Source: Duncaniella sp.
GTDB lineage: Bacteria > Bacteroidota > Bacteroidia > Bacteroidales > Muribaculaceae
Reading direction: 5' to 3'
Assembly: GCA_022511285.1 (NCBI GenBank)
Contig: JAFLRW010000105.1
Coordinates: forward strand, 1 to 6,375
DNA: 6,375 bases
The first letter of the stretch is position 1; every line of letters starts with the position of its first letter. This document shows positions 1 to 3,850 of this stretch, in pieces. Under the pieces are notes generated by a model. That model ran no database searches and was not told the DNA's origin. It was given only the letters and a program-made list of their open reading frames with translations. The translations under genes and the position numbers were made by a program.

Positions 1-2
1 AG

Positions 3-170
3 GACGAGGAGACGCTCGAGCGCGAGCGTCAGCGACAGCTCGCCATTGAGCGCGAGCGCAACCGCTACGAACTCCACTTCCCGCGCCGCTCCGCCTGGGA
101 TGGAGCCTTCGGCCGCCCCGGCTACGATGATGACGACTACAACCCACTCGACGCTTACTGTGTAGACTGA
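3..170 (+). CDS. 3' end of an unrecognised gene with a charged C-terminus (partial)
   Basis: An open frame enters from the left edge and ends at the TGA at 168-170, giving the last 55 residues of a protein. I do not recognise the family. The visible part begins with a Glu/Arg/Gln-rich stretch (ETLERERQRQLAIERERNR), probably helical or coiled-coil. An aromatic and basic segment follows (YELHFPRRSAWDGAF), then an acidic tail with four consecutive Asp, ending in AYCVD. The ERER pair is encoded twice in frame by an 11-base direct repeat (18-28 and 48-58). The first 60 bases are clearly G/C-rich (41 of 60), with Arg almost always CGC or CGT, unlike the A/T-rich gap that follows. In Bacteroides an HD-domain hydrolase gene often lies upstream of lpxD, but this tail has no HD signature, so I do not assign it. 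It runs in the same direction as lpxD, 152 bases upstream, and may be a separate transcription unit. Confidence 0.6.
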   Translation, partial: DEETLERERQRQLAIERERNRYELHFPRRSAWDGAFGRPGYDDDDYNPLDAYCVD

Positions 171-226
171 TCTGCGGTGTCGATTGCAAACATTTTGATG
201 CGGTTGCCCTGGATTTTTTGTGTCGG

Positions 227-259
227 ATTGGGCTATTTGGGGAAATTTGCTTAATTTTG
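227..259 (+). promoter_or_regulatory. Candidate Bacteroides-type promoter for the lpxD operon
   Basis: TAATTTTG at 252-259 matches the Bacteroides -7 box TAnnTTTG exactly. ATTG at 227-230 is a three-of-four match to the -33 element TTTG, separated by 21 bases, close to the usual spacing. Transcription would begin around 262-268, leaving a leader of about 55-60 bases before lpxD. The region is A/T-rich, so a chance match is possible. The leader ends in an A-rich run just before the ATG, as is common in genes of this phylum that lack a Shine-Dalgarno sequence. Confidence 0.35.
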
Positions 260-322
260 CAATGAAATTGGATTATTGTATCCTGATTTCAACTGAACAA
301 CTTAAAAAAATATATAGCAAGA

Positions 323-1348
323 ATGGAACTAACGGCTCAGCAGCTTGCGGCAATGATAGGCGGCGAGGTGGTTGGTAATCCCGATGTGACTGTCGGGACA
401 TTTGCCAAGATTGAAGAGGGGCATCCCGGTGCGCTCTCGTTTCTTGCCAATCCGAAATACACTCACTTTATTTACGATACCGAGTCGAGTGTGGTGCTGG
501 TGCGCCGCGACTTCGAGCCTGAACGTCCTGTCAAGGCCACTTTGATACGTGTCGAAGACCCCTATGCCACAATTGCACACATTCTGGATATGGTCACAAA
601 GATGACCGCGGTGGAAAAGCGAGGCATAGAGCAACCCTCATATATTGCAGAGGGAGTTGAAGTGCCTGCCGATGCTTATGTCGGTGCATTTGCATATATC
701 GGCGCCGGAGTCCGTTTAGGTGCCGGAGTGAAAATCTATCCTCAGGTCTTCGTGGGCGATGGTTGTGTTATTGGCGACGGCACTGTGCTCAATCCCGGTG
801 TTAAGGTCTATGCCGGCTGTGAGATAGGTGCTCGCTGTATCATCCACTCGGGTGTTGTGGTGGGGAGCGACGGGTTTGGTTTTGCTCCTGTCGACGGCCA
901 CTACGAAAAAATCCCTCAGACCGGCAATGTAGTGATTGAAGACGACGTGGAGATAGGAGCCAACACCACGGTTGACCGCGCTATGATGGGCTCCACCCGC
1001 ATTTGCTCAGGAGCAAAGCTTGACAATCTGATACAGATAGCTCACAACTGCTCTGTGGGTTCCAACACCGTAATGGCAGCTCAAGCCGGAGTGGCAGGGT
1101 CCACGAAGATTGGCAGCGGCTGTATGGTAGGAGGGCAAGTGGGATTCGTTGGACATATCGAGATAGGCGACGGCACTCTCATTGGTGCACAGAGTGGCGT
1201 CAGTCAGTCAACAAAGCCCGGAGCACGCATTATGGGGGCTCCTGCCGTTGAGATGGGTGAGTATGCCCGCTCGTTAGTCTATGTCAAGCGGCTCCCGTCA
1301 ATGGCGGCTCAGCTGAAGGCCCTCGAAAAAGAACTTAAAACGAAATAA
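323..1348 (+). CDS. lpxD: LpxD, UDP-3-O-(3-hydroxyacyl)glucosamine N-acyltransferase
   Basis: Cytoplasmic acyltransferase for the third step of lipid A synthesis: it transfers a 3-hydroxyacyl chain from acyl carrier protein to the 2-amino group of UDP-3-O-acyl-glucosamine. The 341 residues equal the usual family length. Residues 1-100 form the N-terminal uridine-binding domain (MELTAQQLAAMIGGEVVGN, then GALSFLANPKY). Residues about 108-305 are hexapeptide repeats of a left-handed beta-helix with many [IV]G-x4 turns. Residues about 310-341 form the C-terminal helix. The motif GSDGFGFAP (181-189) is family-typical. His241 in IQIAHNC aligns with the catalytic base His239 of E. coli LpxD. The start is the first ATG after an A-rich leader; no ribosome binding site is visible. 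It is the first gene of a likely operon, with lpxC/fabZ beginning 21 bases after its stop. Identification from family motifs is secure; the acyl chain length it uses cannot be read from the sequence. Confidence 0.97.
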   Translation: MELTAQQLAAMIGGEVVGNPDVTVGTFAKIEEGHPGALSFLANPKYTHFIYDTESSVVLVRRDFEPERPVKATLIRVEDPYATIAHILDMVTKMTAVEKRGIEQPSYIAEGVEVPADAYVGAFAYIGAGVRLGAGVKIYPQVFVGDGCVIGDGTVLNPGVKVYAGCEIGARCIIHSGVVVGSDGFGFAPVDGHYEKIPQTGNVVIEDDVEIGANTTVDRAMMGSTRICSGAKLDNLIQIAHNCSVGSNTVMAAQAGVAGSTKIGSGCMVGGQVGFVGHIEIGDGTLIGAQSGVSQSTKPGARIMGAPAVEMGEYARSLVYVKRLPSMAAQLKALEKELKTK

Positions 1349-1369
1349 TATCACAATCTCTCAACAGAT

Positions 1370-2752
1370 ATGAACCAAATTACACTAAACGGTGAGTTTG
1401 TCCTCTCAGGAAAGGGACTCCATACAGGGCTTGAGATTACGGCCCGTTTCCTTCCGGCTCCTGCCGGTCACGGCTACAAGATTAAGCGCGTGGACCTCGA
1501 GGACCAGCCCGTGATTGATGCTCTCGCCGAAAATGTTGTCGACACCAATCGCGGCACCGTTATAGCAAAGGGTGATGTGCGCATATCTACTGTCGAACAC
1601 GCCCTCTCGGCGCTCTATGCTGCCGGCATTGACAACTGCCTTATCGAGGTAAACGCCCCGGAGCTCCCTATCCTCGACGGCAGCGCCGCTCCTTATGTCG
1701 AGGCAATCGCCTCCGTGGGGCTTGCCGAGCAGAACGCTGACAAGGCTTATTATTATGTCCACCAGCGCATCGAGGTCTCTGACCCCGAGACCGGTTCGAG
1801 CATTATTGTGCTCCCCGACGATGATTTCAGCGTCGATGTGAAGATTGATTTCAATTCCAAGGTGCTCAACAATCAATTTGCCACACTTGAGCATCTTGAA
1901 GATTATTCCTCCGAGATAGCCTCCTGCCGCACATTTGTATTCGTGCGCGAGATTGAACCCCTGGTGAAGAATAATCTTATCAAGGGAGGCGACCTCGACA
2001 ATGCCATCGTGATTCACGACACTCCGATGCTTCAGGCCGATCTCGACCGTTTGGCCGACCTTATGGGTGTTGAACGCAAGGAGGTGGGCGAGTTTGGATA
2101 TGTCAACAATAAGCCCCTCACCTTTGAAAACGAGCCAGCGCGCCATAAGCTCCTTGACCTCATCGGCGACCTTGCCCTTATCGGGCGCCCCCTGCGAGGC
2201 CGAGTCATTGCCACCCGTCCGGGCCACTCTATCAACACCAAACTCGCCAAGAGCATTCGCAAGGCTATCAAGCATCAGGATGTGCAGGCTCCCGTCTATA
2301 ATCCCAATCGCGAGCCTTTGATGGATAACCTCCGCATCCGCGAACTCCTCCCTCACCGCTACCCCTTCCTGATGGTCGACAAAATCATTGAAAAGGGAAC
2401 AAACTATATTGTCGGAGTCAAGAATATCACCAACGACGAACCCTTCTTCCAAGGCCACTTCCCTCAAGAACCTGTGCTCCCCGGAGTGCTCCAGATTGAA
2501 GCTATGGCTCAGACCGGAGGCCTTTTAGTGCTCTCTACTGTTGAAAACCCCGAGCTCTACTCCACCTACTTTATGAAGATTGACAACGTTAAATTCCGTC
2601 AGAAAGTGGTGCCCGGCGACACTCTCATCTTTCACGTGTCATTCATGACCGAATTGCGTCGCGGATGCGCCGTGATGAAGGGCTACGCCTTCGTGGGCGA
2701 CAAGGTGGTGACCGAGTGTGAGTTTATGGCTCAGATTATAAAGAACAAGTAA
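1370..2752 (+). CDS. lpxC/fabZ: Bifunctional LpxC deacetylase / FabZ dehydratase fusion
   Basis: One 460-residue protein joins two cytoplasmic enzymes. Residues 1 to about 305 are LpxC, the zinc-dependent UDP-3-O-acyl-GlcNAc deacetylase and committed step of lipid A synthesis. Zinc ligands are His77 (STVEH), His259 and Asp263 (RHKLLD). Glu76 is the likely general base, and His286 in the GHSIN motif the likely general acid. Residues about 318-460 are FabZ, the 3-hydroxyacyl-ACP dehydratase of fatty acid elongation, a hot-dog fold with LLPHRYPFLMVD (327-338) and catalytic His363 and Glu377 in the GHFPQEPVLPG...QIEAMAQ region. The joint, about residues 300-317, is short and has no stop. Both domains are near normal length (about 305 and 143 residues). 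The fusion is known in Bacteroidetes; it physically pairs two enzymes competing for the same 3-hydroxyacyl-ACP pool. Met318 (ATG at 2321) could in principle start a free FabZ, but no ribosome binding site is seen. The fused gene starts at 1370 without a Shine-Dalgarno sequence, and lpxA follows after 9 bases. Confidence 0.97.
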   Translation: MNQITLNGEFVLSGKGLHTGLEITARFLPAPAGHGYKIKRVDLEDQPVIDALAENVVDTNRGTVIAKGDVRISTVEHALSALYAAGIDNCLIEVNAPELPILDGSAAPYVEAIASVGLAEQNADKAYYYVHQRIEVSDPETGSSIIVLPDDDFSVDVKIDFNSKVLNNQFATLEHLEDYSSEIASCRTFVFVREIEPLVKNNLIKGGDLDNAIVIHDTPMLQADLDRLADLMGVERKEVGEFGYVNNKPLTFENEPARHKLLDLIGDLALIGRPLRGRVIATRPGHSINTKLAKSIRKAIKHQDVQAPVYNPNREPLMDNLRIRELLPHRYPFLMVDKIIEKGTNYIVGVKNITNDEPFFQGHFPQEPVLPGVLQIEAMAQTGGLLVLSTVENPELYSTYFMKIDNVKFRQKVVPGDTLIFHVSFMTELRRGCAVMKGYAFVGDKVVTECEFMAQIIKNK

Positions 2753-2761
2753 CCTATTGTA

Positions 2762-3538
2762 ATGACCCAACCATTAGCATCAATCCATCCGGATGCCAAG
2801 ATTCATCCGAGTGTTGTCATCGAGCCCTTTGTCACCATCCACGGCAATGTCGAGATAGGCGAAGGCTCTCACATCTACTCTAACGCCACCATTATGGATG
2901 GTGCGCGCATAGGCAAGAATGTCAAGATATTTCCCGGAGCGGTAGTGTCCGGTCCGCCGCAAGACCTCAAGTTTCGTGGCGAAGACACCGTGGCAATCAT
3001 CGGCGACGGCACCACGCTGCGCGAGTGTGTCACCATCCATCGCGGCACTGCCTCTAAGGGAAAGACCGTCGTGGGCTCCAATAGCCTCATTATGGCTTAC
3101 TGCCACGTGGCCCACGACTGCGTGGTGGGCAATAATGTGATTATGAGCAATGCCGTGCAGATGGCCGGCGAAGTCGTGGTCGACGATTTTGCTGTGTTAG
3201 GCGGTGGTGCGCTCATTCATCAGTTTTGCCACATTGGTTCGCACGTGATGCTGCAAGGCGGAGCATTGGTCAATAAAGATATACCCCCGTTTGTAAAGGC
3301 CGCACGCGATCCCATTGCCTACGTAGGTGTCAACTCTATCGGCCTTCGTCGTCGCGGCTTCACCAACGAGGCTATTCGCGACATACAGGAAATATATCGT
3401 TATCTATATCTATCCGGACTCAACGTCACCGATGCCATCAACCGTATAGAAGCTGAATTGCCGGCCTCTAAAGAGCGCGACGAGATAATCCTCTTTGTGC
3501 GCAACTCCGGACGCGGCATCTTGCGCGGTTACGTCTGA
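2762..3538 (+). CDS. lpxA: LpxA, acyl-ACP--UDP-GlcNAc O-acyltransferase
   Basis: Cytoplasmic enzyme of the first step of lipid A synthesis: it transfers a 3-hydroxyacyl group from ACP to the 3-OH of UDP-N-acetylglucosamine. The 258 residues are close to the 262 of E. coli LpxA. Residues about 5-185 are hexapeptide repeats of a left-handed beta-helix. Residues about 190-258 are the C-terminal helical domain, opening with VNSIGLRRRGF. His118 in AYCHVAHDC matches the catalytic base His125 of E. coli, His115 matches His122, and His153 in HQFC matches His160. Position 137 is Glu where E. coli has His144. Gly166 aligns with E. coli Gly173, the residue of the acyl-chain ruler; a small residue here fits a long (C14 or longer) 3-hydroxyacyl donor, which is inference. 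PQDLKFRGE (66-74) is another family signature. The gene starts 9 bases after lpxC/fabZ, so it is probably translated from the same mRNA. It is the last gene of the operon and is followed by a strong hairpin. Confidence 0.97.
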   Translation: MTQPLASIHPDAKIHPSVVIEPFVTIHGNVEIGEGSHIYSNATIMDGARIGKNVKIFPGAVVSGPPQDLKFRGEDTVAIIGDGTTLRECVTIHRGTASKGKTVVGSNSLIMAYCHVAHDCVVGNNVIMSNAVQMAGEVVVDDFAVLGGGALIHQFCHIGSHVMLQGGALVNKDIPPFVKAARDPIAYVGVNSIGLRRRGFTNEAIRDIQEIYRYLYLSGLNVTDAINRIEAELPASKERDEIILFVRNSGRGILRGYV

Positions 3539-3592
3539 TATCATCCACCGCCTCTTTGCGGCAACAAGCCCATCTTGAGGCATCGACAAATA

Positions 3593-3639
3593 TAGCCCCG
3601 CTCAAAACACTCTGTTGATGAGTGCACTGAGCGGGGCTA
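3593..3639 (+). terminator. Nested hairpin behind lpxA, probable terminator
   Basis: Perfect 12-base inverted repeat: TAGCCCCGCTCA at 3593-3604 and TGAGCGGGGCTA at 3628-3639. Inside it, after a symmetric 3 x 3 internal loop, a second stem CACTC (3608-3612) / GAGTG (3620-3624) closes a 7-base loop (3613-3619). The hairpin starts 54 bases after the lpxA stop and would end the lpx operon transcript. Only a loosely T-rich stretch follows (TTTGCTTGATATTAATTT), not an unbroken T run, so it is not a textbook intrinsic terminator. It could instead protect the 3' end of the mRNA or serve as a transcript boundary in both directions. Confidence 0.65.
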
Positions 3640-3673
3640 CTCCGTTTGCTTGATATTAATTTATGTTAAAAGA

Positions 3674-3705
3674 TTACAAAACGGAGATATTAATGATTAT
3701 ATTTG
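3674..3705 (+). promoter_or_regulatory. Bacteroides-type promoter for the downstream surface-protein gene
   Basis: TATATTTG at 3698-3705 is an exact match to the Bacteroides -7 consensus TAnnTTTG. Twenty bases upstream, TTAC at 3674-3677 sits where the -33 TTTG element belongs but matches it only partly. Transcription would begin near 3709-3714, giving a leader of about 75 bases before the ATG at 3788. The placement behind the lpxA hairpin supports an independent unit. The 9-base repeat GATATTAAT occurs at 3652-3660 and again at 3686-3694, between the two promoter elements, so a repressor or activator could act here (inference). Confidence 0.5.
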
Positions 3706-3717
3706 CAACGCAAAATG

Positions 3718-3747
3718 TAGCCCCTAATCATTGCGGGGCAAACAATG
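3718..3747 (+). promoter_or_regulatory. Overlapping small hairpins in the presumed 5' leader
   Basis: Two interleaved short inverted repeats lie in the presumed leader of the next gene. Stem A pairs GCCCC (3720-3724) with GGGGC (3735-3739) across a 10-base loop. Stem B pairs CATTG (3729-3733) with CAATG (3743-3747). One arm of each stem lies in the loop of the other, so they form either two alternatives or a small pseudoknot. The remaining leader (3748-3787) is A/T-rich and has no Shine-Dalgarno sequence. The stems are only 5 base pairs each, so a regulatory role is tentative. Confidence 0.3.
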
Positions 3748-3787
3748 CACTAAATTTCCTTATTTTCTAACCATAACCACACTTTTT

Positions 3788-3850
3788 ATGCGAAAAATTT
3801 TACTCGCAGTCCTGCCGATGGCTCTCTGTGCTATTGGAGCCGCGGCAGCT
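3788..3850 (+). other. Signal peptide coding segment of the surface protein
   Basis: The first 21 codons encode a basic start (MRK), a hydrophobic core (ILLAVLPMALCAIG) and a small-residue cleavage region (AAAA), followed by the polar mature start TSTVEY. This is a signal peptidase I type signal. Cys14 is preceded by Met-Ala-Leu, not by the small residue a lipobox needs just before Cys, and the hydrophobic stretch continues past it, so the protein is not a predicted lipoprotein. Confidence 0.85.

Noticed and set aside
205..225. Run of six T (214-219) after the upstream gene as an intrinsic terminator
   Set aside because: No convincing stem precedes the T run.
329..634. Minus-strand open frame opposite the lpxD N-terminus
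   Set aside because: Antisense shadow of a certain gene, with no domain or promoter of its own.
1406..2467. Long minus-strand open frame of 353 codons opposite lpxC/fabZ
   Set aside because: It lies fully inside a gene with intact catalytic motifs, shows no recognisable domain, and is explained by codon bias of the sense gene leaving few stops on the opposite strand.
2780..3115. Minus-strand open frame opposite lpxA
   Set aside because: Antisense shadow of the hexapeptide-repeat coding sequence.
3548..3561. Short inverted repeat CCGC/GCGG just after lpxA
   Set aside because: Only 4 base pairs with a 6-base loop; too weak next to the much stronger hairpin at 3593-3639.
3587..3594. Minus-strand -7 box (TATATTTG on the reverse strand) beside the lpxA hairpin
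   Set aside because: No -33 element at the right distance, and it would direct transcription into the lpxA gene in antisense; most likely chance in A/T-rich DNA.
3788..3850. Lipoprotein signal with Cys14 as lipidation site
   Set aside because: The residue before Cys14 is Leu rather than Gly, Ala or Ser, and the hydrophobic core continues beyond it, so signal peptidase I processing fits better.
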